From positions 105,884,476 to 105,948,475 of the forward strand of contig OZ024823.1 of the NCBI GenBank assembly GCA_964016985.1: a DNA stretch of 64,000 nucleotides, given 5' to 3'. The notes beneath the pieces are model-generated. The model saw only the letters and a program-made list of their open reading frames with translations, had not been told where the DNA came from and did not search any database. Shown in pieces: positions 54,459-64,000 of this stretch; the first letter of the stretch is position 1, and each line of letters starts with the position of its first letter. This stretch comes from Anodontia alba (Eukaryota > Mollusca > Bivalvia > Lucinida > Lucinidae). The position numbers and the translations under genes are program-made.

Positions 54459-54662
54459 CTATTTTTGATAACCGTTTTGCCAATTTTGGGGAAAGAAACT
54501 GTCCTTTTGGCTTCCTGCTTGTAGTGTTTTGATTGTCGTACCGTTGCATTTTAAGTGCGTCCTTCTTTCCCTTTGGTGGTTGGGACGGAAGGTTTTAGGT
54601 AATTGTATCGATTCCTGATCATTGCCATCCTTTCTATTTAGAACGATAAAAAAGTGGACCAA
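54459..54662 (-). repeat. Fragment encoding an NRKDGNDQESIQLP-type peptide
   Basis: On the minus strand this reads NRKDGNDQESIQLPKTFRP and on to a Lys/Arg-rich segment. A plus-strand paralogue at about 58170-58290 reads NRKEGNDQESIQLPNIFRS, with a similar continuation. Conserved peptide wording in two inverted copies suggests the 5' or coding part of a retrotransposon or a repeated exon. I do not know the protein. Confidence 0.45.
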
Positions 54663-54805
54663 AACAGAAGAGAATTCTAGACCTATAAAAATTTGCAGTT
54701 CTGATTCTTATTCAAGGACAATAAAAACAATTAACATTGCACGTAAACATTATAATATGGGTTTAAAACCTCTTTCATTTTATAAATCTTTATGAGAAAT
54801 ACAAA

Positions 54806-54831
54806 AAAAAAAAAAAAAAAAAAAAAAAAAA
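54806..54831 (+). repeat. Poly-A run
   Basis: About 26 A. No retrotransposon body recognised immediately upstream. Confidence 0.9.
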
Positions 54832-55204
54832 GCATGCATCACTTATCTATATAAAAGGGGTCCGCAAGAAACGTATTTGAATCTGTATTCCGCTACAGAA
54901 TATGAGATTTACATAATCAGAAACACGTAACAGGCAATGTTAATAAGTAGATATCCTGCTTTTAAGTTAACTGATAATTCTTAACTGTTGATAGTTCAAT
55001 CCACTGTACAGGAGATCGGAGTTCCTGTCTTCTGGTACATGTGTTGGTTTTCAAGCCCGTAAGACCAACTATAAGTCCACAAAGTCAGGACAAAAGGAGC
55101 CAAAATAAATGACACAGACATTTAAAAAAGCACTATTATTCGGTTTATTATATCGTAGAAAAATATTTATGTGTGAATACACTGAAAAAATTTACCAGAA
55201 GCCT

Positions 55205-55498
55205 TTAGTTTCTAATATGAAGCTGAACAATGCTTCTTTCATTCGAAATGTTGGGATTTCCATAAAGAAGAGTGTCTAGCTCTGGGCTACAAAACCAAGA
55301 AATAGTAATCAATATGCCATATTTTATATTGTTAAAGAGAATGCATTTAAGAAGAAAATGTTTGCAATCGTCAACTTCCACACATCCACATAGTGGGCTC
55401 TGAATAATATTTTTGAGTACAGATGCCCATTGAGAGCTACATCTTGTTCTTAAAGGCTGCATATTCCTAAAAAAATAGACATTTTTTTTTTTATCCAA
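55205..55498 (-). pseudogene. Non-LTR retrotransposon ORF2, extreme C-terminus
   Basis: The frame contains L-C-G-C-V-E-V-D-D-C-K-H-F-L-L-K-C and then L-D-T-L-L-Y-G-N-P. The pattern CxCG..E...HFLL.C, then about 25 residues to TLLYGN, is a common ending of jockey/CR1-like ORF2 proteins in marine invertebrates. Only about 95 residues remain and no RT core is near. Different family from the remnant at 49801-51300. Confidence 0.6.
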
Positions 55499-55592
55499 GA
55501 AAGCTTTAATAAATTGTCATATTGTCATTAATACAGTCATAAAATGTGGAACCTGACAGCATATAAAATTTCAGTTAGTCTCTTGTTATTGA

Positions 55593-55671
55593 AATGAAAT
55601 GATTTTTATCGTATCTCTGAATTAATGCTAGCACCATTAATTCAGAGATACGATAAAAAAAATCATTTCAT
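55593..55671. repeat. Palindrome with about 33-bp arms
   Basis: TGAAATGATTTTTATCGTAT ... AATTAATG faces CATTAATT ... ATACGATAAAAAAAATCATT with a short GCTAGCAC loop. Confidence 0.75.
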
Positions 55672-55699
55672 TTTTGATCCAGTTCAAAAACATGGAATT

Positions 55700-56630
55700 T
55701 TACAGGCTGCCAGATGCCAAACTTTATGATCGTATTGATACCATATCAATTTATTAAATCTTTCTTGGATAAAGAATGTCTGTTTTTGAGGAATATATAT
55801 GGCGCCTTTAACCGGTCGTATTATATTTGACCTAGATGTTGCCTGCATTCTAAAAATCAGGTGAAAGGACGATAGTAGCGTTAAGGCGTCTTTTGAATGA
55901 AATATATTGAGTGAGTCCCGTGTTTCTTGGGGTCCAGTGATTCTTGGAACAATTCATTCGAACTTCGAATAATTGATAGAAGGAAAGAATGGTAGTATAG
56001 CTGGCAATTCGTGTGCACGGTTACAATGTTGCTTGCAGTCCACAAGTTGTATGAAGAATTTGTACCAACTAAAGGAGGTACACGTGATGATAGATAAAAA
56101 TGAGAAAATTCAGACCTCATCTTAAAGAATTAAAGAATAAAAGTAATTTATGTTTTTGTCTTCTAGAGGTTAACATTTCCCACCATGTTATCGTACGAAG
56201 TGGATCAATAGATACAAGCCTGGTTGTCCCCCTTACGATCCGTGGTGAATTTTTTCGGGTACATTAGCCTTATATTGTGTATGGCGCTGTTAGTTTCGCG
56301 CTCCCGTGTGCAAAACGTGTTAAAAAGATCCAAATTCATTTTCAACATTAGACATATATGCTCTTTTAGATAAAAGATGTTGCCATTTTTTTTTCTTTTC
56401 AGAATTGACGTCATGGTGACGTAACAAAGTAAGTAAGTGAACTCAGGAACTGAGACAATCAGATCCACATCAAGCTCCAAACACCAAAGGGACAGACTGA
56501 CAAATACAATTAAACAGCCACAAAATGAAAAGATGGCAAGCAGAGTTGGAAATTGCTCCCTGGGACCAAATGAATGGGACAAACGAACATAGGCTACTTG
56601 AAACATCACTGACAAAAAAAAGGTAACATT
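55700..56630. other. Non-coding interval with decayed coding-like stretches
   Basis: Minus-strand frames around 55740-55860 stay open and could be a worn retroelement coding region (I-P-Q-K-Q-T-F-F-I-Q-E-R-F), but I cannot assign them. Nothing firm at 55880-56630. Confidence 0.3.
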
Positions 56631-56639
56631 TCAAACCTA

Positions 56640-58110
56640 GATGGTACAACTAACAAATTGATCATATCTCGGTCTATATTCAATATATATCAAAGTATGT
56701 GGAGCCAAATTAAAGAATAGCCACTGCTCTTTAACTTAGTATGAAAATATACAAATTAGCAGATTGATTGCATATGCATGAAATTAGTTAATAGTTATTT
56801 ATTTTTGCAAAGGAAAAAGTCAGTAAAATTCCAGACGAATAGTCATACTCCAGTCTGTGGACAATATAGGTTTACAAACAAAAATGCGCAGAATAAAAGA
56901 TTAGACATTGGCCTGTTGCTTCTACTATGTATACGCAAATAAGTTCATTTGCATATGCATGCATATGAACATGAGTGAATGCTTAATTTACAGTGAAAAT
57001 ACAAAAATCTGAAAACTAAGTCGTTTTTAACTTGTTTAATATCTACTTTCTTAATGTATTGAGTAACTCAGCCTAATGATATCTTAACACTATTATGCTT
57101 GATAGTAAGGTTGCAGTGCTAATCCAAAAAAGAATGGGGCTAGGTAGCATTACGTACATGTCTTAAAATGAGACTCATTATATATCTTGATTGTGGCATT
57201 TCTAGGGAATCTTCACTTAAATTTTTGCCTATCAAAATACAGAACAGTTTATGCATGTTCTATTCCCAGTGATAATTCTGGGTAATTTAGTCTCCTATTT
57301 TTTTGCCACAATAAAGCTAATCACTTAGAAATTTCGTGAATCAAACCGTAATGGTATAAGCAATTGTTATATTCACTTATTAGGGGCACATATGGGGTCA
57401 ACACATCTTCTTGATGACAGAATTCTGCAGTTTTACTTATATTTATTTTATTTTCATTTTTTTTTATTTTAGAGGTTGTATCATTCAAATAATCATTGGT
57501 AGCTTTGTAGATTCCCTGTGTCAGAACGGACGTCATATTCCCTAGTGTGGGACCCAGAGGGTAAATATGTCTACTTTTGACAAAAAGTTGTGATTAAAAA
57601 GTCATCCTCTGATTGAAATTTTATTTCTGGAGTCTAATTACGTCTAATTAATTTAACTTAAAATTGTAAGCCTAGTAGTTTATAGGTGCCCCTAAAAAAT
57701 AAGAATTCCTCTTGTTTTATATTCATATATGTTCTATTTTCATTTTTTATTTCTGGAGACTCAGATTTATATTTACTTGAAGTAACTATGCTTAGTGTTT
57801 TAGTAGATATCCTGACACAAACCATAACTGGAATCTGTATGGGCATTCCCTAGTAAGGGACCAAGGAGGGGGTAAGTTAATCTTAATTAAATTAAGGGCG
57901 ATTTACCATAACTTTATATATACAATTTTCTATTTCATTTATTATTTTTATTTCTTTCAATTATCTATGGTTTAGAGTTTCGAAGGTCGCTTTGGATTAG
58001 TTCAACCCCGTCCCTTAAGTTTGAAGCTCGTTGGGGGCACCACTGATGATGTTACAACATTTTTCTCTCCACATCACCGTGTCTGGGAGATCAGCTCGTC
58101 ATGCACTCTG
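56640..58110. repeat. Old divergent repeats with ATTTGCATATGCATG wording
   Basis: Phrases of the form GGGACC..AGG..GTAAATATG and TTCCCTAGTNNGGGACC recur at about 57540-57570 and 57848-57880, and TTTGCATATGCATG recurs around 56770-56970. Too diverged for a clean unit length. Confidence 0.4.
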
Positions 58111-58882
58111 ATTGTATCCTGGAACCTGTTGCAAACTTCCAAAATGCTTCACATGGTCTTTGTCGGAGATATTTAGAAATAGAAAGGAAGGCAATGATCA
58201 AGAATCGATACAATTACCTAATATCTTCCGTTCCACGACACCTAAGGGAAAGAAGGATACGCTTAAAACGTCTCCGATAGCATCCCGTCTCAAGATCTAG
58301 GATTCTATCAAGTTATGCTGTAAGGATCCAGCTCTTACAGGCATAAAGACAGATGGATTATATGAGCGTCCGCATCAGCTTAACTTTAGTAGTAAGCGAG
58401 TTGTTCTTGTCCTTCCACGTGACTTTCAGTTTAGAACGAGTTAATTTTTTTTTTAGTAATCCTGGAAGGGATTTCTGGCTTAGACCCCTCGTTAGAGATA
58501 AATGATCCCAGATACTTGACAATCTCTACTGCTTCTAGCTTCTGGCATTTTGGAATATACCCTGATTCAAACAAAGATATGGATAAAGACGCACATTCCT
58601 TTGTAGGAGCCCATGAGAGGTAAATATGTTATGCCTCTGTTCTAGCAAATAAAGATACTTTTGAAATATTTTCCATTACAAAACGCTTTACTGAGTCACC
58701 ATCTGATTTCTTTAGAACTATTGTTATATAAGTATGGTAAGTCCCTTGGCTCAAACTAGAAAGATGTCAACAACGATATCCTTTCTTATTTGAGAAAATG
58801 TACTTACTTCCTTATAAGCATAATCGTTTCAAATAAATAAAGGTTGAAGCCAATAGAAATATTCATTAATAAAGAATTAAGA

Positions 58883-59056
58883 AATAAATTATTCCGAACC
58901 GTGCTCAAATGCCCAAGATAAAGCACAGTTGAGTTTGGGTTGTACCCATTTGAGCACGAGCGAGCGCAGCGAGCGAGTGTTCAAATGGGTACAACCCAAA
59001 CTCAACTGTGCTTTATTTGCGGCATTTGAGCACGGTTCAGAATAATTTATTTCTTT
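58883..59056. repeat. 174-bp palindrome, AGAAATAAATTATTCCGAAC arms
   Basis: Arms of about 80 bases, each holding GTGCTCAAATGCC, AAAGCACAGTTGAGTTTGGG and TTGTACCCATTTGA, meet around GAGCGAGCGCAGCGAGCGAG. The copy at 40926 has lost most of the second arm. Confidence 0.85.
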
Positions 59057-59058
59057 TC

Positions 59059-59745
59059 TAACACCCCTCACTGAGCGAATGTTTTGCATAAATGAGATTT
59101 TTATTGATTTTTATGATTATTTTTATTACCTGATTTCCCCATTTGGTAGTTGACGTCAACCGTTAAGCATTACGTCACACGGTTAAGTAGTTACAAGGTT
59201 CGATGACGAACATTCAAAATGGCGGATAATTATGCGAAACAGCTGACGATGTAAAATATTAAAACGATGTAAAACATAAAAACTTGTATCCTGTGTTCAT
59301 GAAAGAATTGCAAATCGAATGAAATTGGAGTGCCGCGATGGATCTATGGAGGACAGATATAAAACAACAAAATAAGAATGTTAACCGACACTTTTGTTTT
59401 CGATAATGTCAACAAATACACGATGGCAACAAGGAGTAAAACGAATGTGTTTGAATGGTATAACCTGTAGAGGAACTCTTCAGGTAAAAAAGTCAAAGAA
59501 CTGCAATATTCGTAAATCATTTTCTCTCTTACTAATATAATTTATTATGTATCTCAGGCTATATGAATGTTTCGATCAATATTGTAAGCTAGCGTCAATA
59601 GTTACCAGAGACGCAACTTTCGCAACAGTAATATGATTGGTTTCCCGTTGATGGCGCGCGACAAAATTCCTATGCTCAAATGCCTTAGATAAAGCACGGC
59701 TAGAAATGTAAAGACAAATAAGGAACAACACGAGCAGGGGTGTTA
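59059..59745. mobile_element. TAACACCCCT element, copy 2
   Basis: TAACACCCCTC ... CAGGGGTGTTA ends. Shares GCATAAATGAGATTTTTATT, AAAATGGCGGATA, CAGCTGACGATGTAAAAT and CGGCTAGAAATGTAAAGACA with 41053-41644, and has an extra block of about 100 bases (59330-59430) that the first copy lacks. Confidence 0.75.
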
Positions 59746-59879
59746 GAATGTGAAATAAAATATGTTAGTTTGCCATAAGCAAGATATACTTCTTCCTGGG
59801 CCGCATGCTAAAGAATTTGATCCAGCCTATTCCTTTTTTCGTTTGAATCAGACTATCAACCAAACAGCTAGACATTCAA

Positions 59880-61090
59880 TTTCAAGAAATGTGAGGCTTA
59901 GGCTTTTGAAATAATAATTGAAACAGACTGTATATGAAAGTTACCATATTTTTTGTCCTTCCACTTGACTTACCATTTTTTACTAGAAAGAAAACATACC
60001 GACCCCTTCGTGGCTCCTTATTCGGTGACGTGTCGTAATTTACTTTCATTTTGGTTTGAGGAGTCATGACATCTACTAAACTAAACGATAAAACAAAACA
60101 AACACATGAATTATATGAAAACAAGGATTTTGTCACTAGGAAGATATGTTGATCCCTCCTGTTCCCCTTTACCAGGGAATATACCTCTATCTTATTCTAC
60201 TGATTTTGAGTCAGGGTAGTTACCACAATAATAAGCATAAATACATGTATTTGAAGGAAATTAGAGGCACACACTTCAGAAGTAGCAATTGAAAATAGAA
60301 ATGTGTATAAAGTTACAATATTTTGAAATAAGGAAGACATATTGACACCTTTCTGGGACCCTTAATAAGGTTTGTGATCCGTCTACCCCTATAACGATTT
60401 GTCCTAGGGTATCAACCGAACCAAAAGGCATAGCAAGCTTCATCATATTAACAGCTGGGACTCCAGATATAAATATTGAAAAAGAAGGAGTATAAACATA
60501 AGGATTTTGCTATACCGAAAAACATTTTGATCATGTATGGGCATCTTCACGTAAATATGGCCTTTTCGTATGTCATTTTTGTTTGTTGTGAGGTACCAAC
60601 TTATCATACATGAAGAAAATTACAGACTAAGTCTTCAAAATTGAATCTTGAAAAGGAGAAAAGTCTGTAATTTTACGATATGTATTCCTCATGGACCCCG
60701 TAACTATGAATGCGACCCTATCCTGTTTTGAGGCATGGTACCTACCAGATTGTTTCGCATAATTATTTGAAAGAATTGAGAAAAGAAAATATGAATATTT
60801 GACATTTGGAAGACATATTAACCCTAAATGGACTCCATAAGGGAATACAACCCATCATTACCCCATTCCTATTTGATTCAAAATAATTTTGTAGTAACAA
60901 TTATTATTATCTCAAGGAAGTTGGGAGGCAAAGTTACCCAGAACAATAAATGCAAACAAACAAAATGTATAGCATGTTCGGTAACTTGACATAAAAAAGA
61001 CACATATGTCATTAACAGGCCTGTCATGAGCCCAAATGGAGGCATGTGATGCTAATTAACCCTATTCTTGTTTGCTTTAGGATTTCTCGC
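59880..61090. repeat. Ancient tandem array, about 170-190-bp unit
   Basis: Diverged units share GGAAGAYATRTTGAYMC, TTTCTGGGACCCTTAATAAG, CCCTAT..GTTTTGAGKCAKGGTA and ATTATTTGAARGAAWTTGAG phrases, near 60145, 60335, 60680 and 60820. The decay is much deeper than in the arrays at 9-17 kb. Confidence 0.5.
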
Positions 61091-61153
61091 TGACTACCAA
61101 GTACACTAATTTCTAAAAAATCATAAGCTACTCAAACTACAAAAACAAACAAA

Positions 61154-61155
<2 letters not shown>

Positions 61156-61184
<29 letters not shown>
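61156..61184 (+). repeat. Poly-A run
   Basis: About 29 A following AAACAAACAAAC. It could be the tail of a retroposed element, but no body is recognised. Confidence 0.9.
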
Positions 61185-61189
<5 letters not shown>

Positions 61190-61204
61190 GAATTGTACAA
61201 GTTT

Positions 61205-61643
61205 AAAGCGGCCCAGTTTTCTGATTTTTGATGACTTTTCACCAAACACTAAGTATTAATGAATATTCATGAATATGCAAATGACCTTATTGAGATATAT
61301 GGAGTAGAAACAGAAAGGCAATGTATAAATGTTTATTTGGCACATTTTGATTAATCTATATTGACCACAGGGTGGGTTATAATTAAATTCATTTGTTTTC
61401 CCGTAATGTTTCGCCCAAAATCTAATTATTCATTAATACTTATAAATATGCAAATGAGCTAATTTGCATATTTGGATATCAGGTTGTAGGGCAATGAACA
61501 ATTTACTAAGTGTTCCTAGTCAGTCCAATATGATATTGAAGGTTGTCATGCAAAACGGCAATATTTTATATAGCTCATAGGAGAGTTGTGTTTTTGACTG
61601 ATTTTTCTCATTCAGTGGATCCCAGTTAACACTTTAGAAAACT
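61205..61643. repeat. Element with GCGGCCCAGTTTTCT ends
   Basis: GGCCCAGTTTTCTGATTT at the left faces AACACTTTAGAAAACTGGGCCC at the right, a probable terminal inverted repeat. The inside is AT-rich with ATATGCAAATGAGC-like octamers. The right end abuts copy F of the GGGCCCAGTTGTTC family. Confidence 0.45.
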
Positions 61644-61887
61644 GGGCCCAGTTGTTCAAAGCTAACGATGTCGTTAGTTAACGATTCGTTAAAATTTAAA
61701 TTAAGTGATACGCAAATATGCTGAAATTTTTTGCTGAAAAAATGTGAGTAGCTTTTGCAGTGCAAAAGCTACTCACATTTTTTCAGCAAAAAATATCAGA
61801 ATATTGTATATTGAATCCACTGAAATAGTTAACGAAATGACCCTTAACGAGCTCGTTAAGCTAACGACGCTTTGAACAACAGGGCCC
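61644..61887. mobile_element. MITE, GGGCCCAGTTGTTCAAA family, copy F
   Basis: GGGCCCAGTTGTTCAAAGCT ... GCTTTGAACAACAGGGCCC with the full central hairpin at 61724-61790 (TGTGAGTAGCTTTTGCA arm). Reverse orientation relative to B. Confidence 0.85.
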
Positions 61888-62430
61888 TGATAATTAGTCA
61901 TATGGGGCAGTTTGCATGGCAGGCTAACTTAGCCACCAACCAAACGTCCTCTTTGCTTTTATTACGTTTTATGCTTATTTTTGGGTATACTTTCTATGGC
62001 GTCATAGAAATTCTAAACTCAAACCCAAAATGGGCAATATCTGTTTTTATACTTCATATGGACCCAATTCACAAAATCAACAAAAAGTTCAATTTTAATA
62101 AGCCATGCACACAAACCGTCATACCTGTATTCGAACATATTTCAATACGTCGTCTGCAGAAAATTTAACCCAGCGTTAATGATGCCAGGCTTTAATTCAA
62201 ATGTGAAGAAAGGAATACGTTTATTTGAGTGGTACTTAGCACAATTTAGCTAATAGTCCTTTGGTATTCTCACTGTGACTACACAGTTTTCATGACTGTC
62301 GTACAAATGGAAATTTATTCCAGACGTTTGTATTTATTACTGCCCTATATTAAGTAGTTTGGAAGTGCTCAACATTCGTAATCACTTTAATCGCCTCATT
62401 TCAATGACAATTAATGCTGTGCCTGACTAC
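61888..62430. other. Non-coding interval, no recognised feature
   Basis: A 98-codon plus-strand frame (61872-62168) has no domain I recognise. Nothing else supported. Confidence 0.35.
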
Positions 62431-62432
62431 AG

Positions 62433-62461
<29 letters not shown>
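62431..62461 (+). repeat. Poly-A run
   Basis: About 31 A. No retroposon body recognised. Confidence 0.9.
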
Positions 62462-62463
<2 letters not shown>

Positions 62464-62689
62464 ACCAGCAAAAATTCAGGTTTGTCTGTGTAGTTCGATC
62501 AATGTCTTCACCATTTGCACTAAGCTACAAACCCATAATGTATCTATAGATCCAACAGTGATGACTTTGATTAAGCTGTACAGAAGCGCAGACTGATCCG
62601 GGTATTCTCTGTTTGTGCATGACATATAATTGGGTTTGCTGTGGCCCGGCTTGGCTTTTCTACAGACGGATGTTAATTTCTGCGAAATA

Positions 62690-63200
62690 ACCTTAAAGCG
62701 TCGATCACAACTGCAGCAGACGACAGCCTGAAATATATATGAGTCAGCGCACGACAAAACCTACAAAAAGATGTGTAACCAGGAAAGACTCAGATCAGCC
62801 TGTACATCCACCCACTGCGGCAAGGATTCTCATTTATCCCTCTTTGGACAGCCTGGAGGCTGTAGAAGGCACATGCGATCAGCGAAGACTTTGATCAGAC
62901 CGCGCGGATGCACAGGCTGATCTGAGTCTTCGCAGGTCTCACAAGTCTTATTGTAGGTTTTGTCGTGCGCTGGCTCATACAATGTTTTAAAAATTTCCAG
63001 AAAAAATAAGGTTTCATATTTTATTTGAATCGTCAGCAAGCGACGATCTCAGCCTTAATTTCTCTAGAAAACAATATGAAAAACCTTTAAAGCATCGTCT
63101 GCTTTGCGCTTTAAGAGCCACTACCTGTGTCGTATGACATATGAGCACAGCAAAGACGTAGACCAATCTGCACATTCGTTCAGTCTGATCAGAGTTTTCG
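62690..63200. repeat. Dispersed repeat with GCGAAGACTTTGATCAGACC
   Basis: Foldback at about 62880-62938 (GCGAAGACTTTGATCAGACC against GGCTGATCTGAGTCTTCGC) and related TCTGATCAGAGTTTTCGTC near 63185. Related to the GATCAG family at 45-47 and 49.3 kb. Confidence 0.55.
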
Positions 63201-63313
63201 TCAGGCACTCTCTGGATGGCCAAAGATAAAATACTAAAGAAGATGTTTAGGAAGAGACACAATCACAGAACATAGTCTACCAATGCCACCAAGAAGAGGA
63301 ATAAACAAGTTTT

Positions 63314-63683
63314 CATTACGAAAACATGCATCAATAATTTTGACCCCCTTTTATATAGTAAAACTGGTGTTTACAGGGGTATACATTATTTTTCTTATTT
63401 CTACTCAAAACACAGATTGTGGGTACTCGTTAGAACCGCCTCGTCGAGGCGGTTCTAACGAGTACCCACAATCTATGTTTTGAGCAGAAATATGAAAAAT
63501 ATCAAAGTTTTTTTTTTTTTTATCTGAAAATTTTCATTTTTTGGTGGTAACATTTTCGGTATATTTGAAATTCTAACGAGTACCCACAATCTATGTTTTG
63601 AGCAGAAATATGAAAAATATCAAAATTTTCATTTTTTGTTGGTAATATTTTCGGTATATTTGAAAAGGCATATTTTCGTAATG
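63314..63683. mobile_element. Palindromic MITE (GTGGGTACTC family), copy 7, duplicated arm
   Basis: CATTACGAAAACATGC ... GGCATATTTTCGTAATG. Palindrome at 63413-63480. The right half from TTCTAACGAGTACCCACAAT through the outer arm is repeated (63570-63683), a tandem copy of about 115 bp. Confidence 0.85.
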
Positions 63684-63783
63684 ATGGCGGATAGCAGACA
63701 CGTAACAAACCAATGAAATATAAGCAACAATCTCCATCTCCACCAACGAGGTCATCACAATGCTAGACAGGAACCACCTAATA

Positions 63784-64000
63784 CAGTCGAACCTCAAGGG
63801 CTCGAACATATTTGGGACCATTGAAATTTGTTCGAGATAAGGGTAGTTCGAGCCACTGAGGGTTTATTATGACGCCAGGTCAGGAAGCAAATGGCGATAA
63901 TTTAGGGTTTTTTTTTTTCGATCTTCTAAATAATAATGGTATGTTGAGTAGCTTAGAATCGCCTCGATGAGGCGATTCTAATGAGTACACACAACATACA
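63784..64000. mobile_element. pogo-like MITE (CAGTCGAACCTC end), cut by window edge
   Basis: Starts after TA with CAGTCGAACCTCAAGGGCTC and continues as the element at 47650-47968, including a GTATGTTG ... CAACATAC palindromic core that runs to the window end. The right end is outside the window. Confidence 0.7.

Overview
This is an AT-rich, repeat-dominated eukaryotic nuclear window with no host protein-coding gene that I can recognise. The mix of contents suggests a bivalve mollusc: tRNA-derived SINEs, many palindromic MITEs, degraded non-LTR retrotransposons, a Tc1 transposon, an env-carrying Ty3/gypsy element, and tandem arrays that begin with hairpin and CCGTCC-type motifs. That assignment is inference from repeat character and not from a marker gene.

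Layout. 1-3.1 kb: non-coding DNA in which unrelated short stem-loops follow one another almost without a gap, interrupted by one MITE. 3.1-5.5 kb: an inverted repeat, a SINE with clear target-site duplications and a Tc1 transposon with 222-bp terminal inverted repeats and a single nonsense codon. 5.5-9.2 kb: palindromic MITEs. 9.5-17.5 kb: several tandem-array families plus a non-LTR reverse-transcriptase remnant. 17.5-30.5 kb: one composite tandem-repeat locus invaded by a Ty3/gypsy element on the minus strand. The element holds gag (5' truncated and broken by a SINE), an open pol, an open env of the F-glycoprotein type and a small acidic ORF next to the 3' LTR. Its expected 5' LTR, primer-binding site and gag start are replaced by an apparently exact second copy of the left flank plus LTR. 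30.5-49.6 kb: nested MITEs, long perfect palindromes and microsatellites. 49.8-51.3 kb: a degraded non-LTR retrotransposon cut by a MITE. 51.4-53.3 kb: a second copy of the 495-bp tandem family. 53.4-64 kb: MITEs, retrotransposon scraps and an old divergent array.

How parts relate. The pol and env reading frames are open and the two LTR copies look identical, so the Ty3 insertion is young. It can no longer act alone because the 5' leader and gag start are missing and a SINE sits at the gag-pol junction. Most other elements are non-autonomous and nested: a MITE within a MITE, a 1.8-kb element within a MITE, a MITE within a retrotransposon and a SINE within gag. This gives a relative order of insertions.

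Most distinctive observations: the 2.5-kb tiled stem-loop region at the left edge; the env-bearing Ty3 element with an unassigned fourth ORF and a duplicated flank; a 1.8-kb nested element with an unfamiliar terminal repeat; and very long spacer-free palindromes, one carrying an NRF-1-type site.
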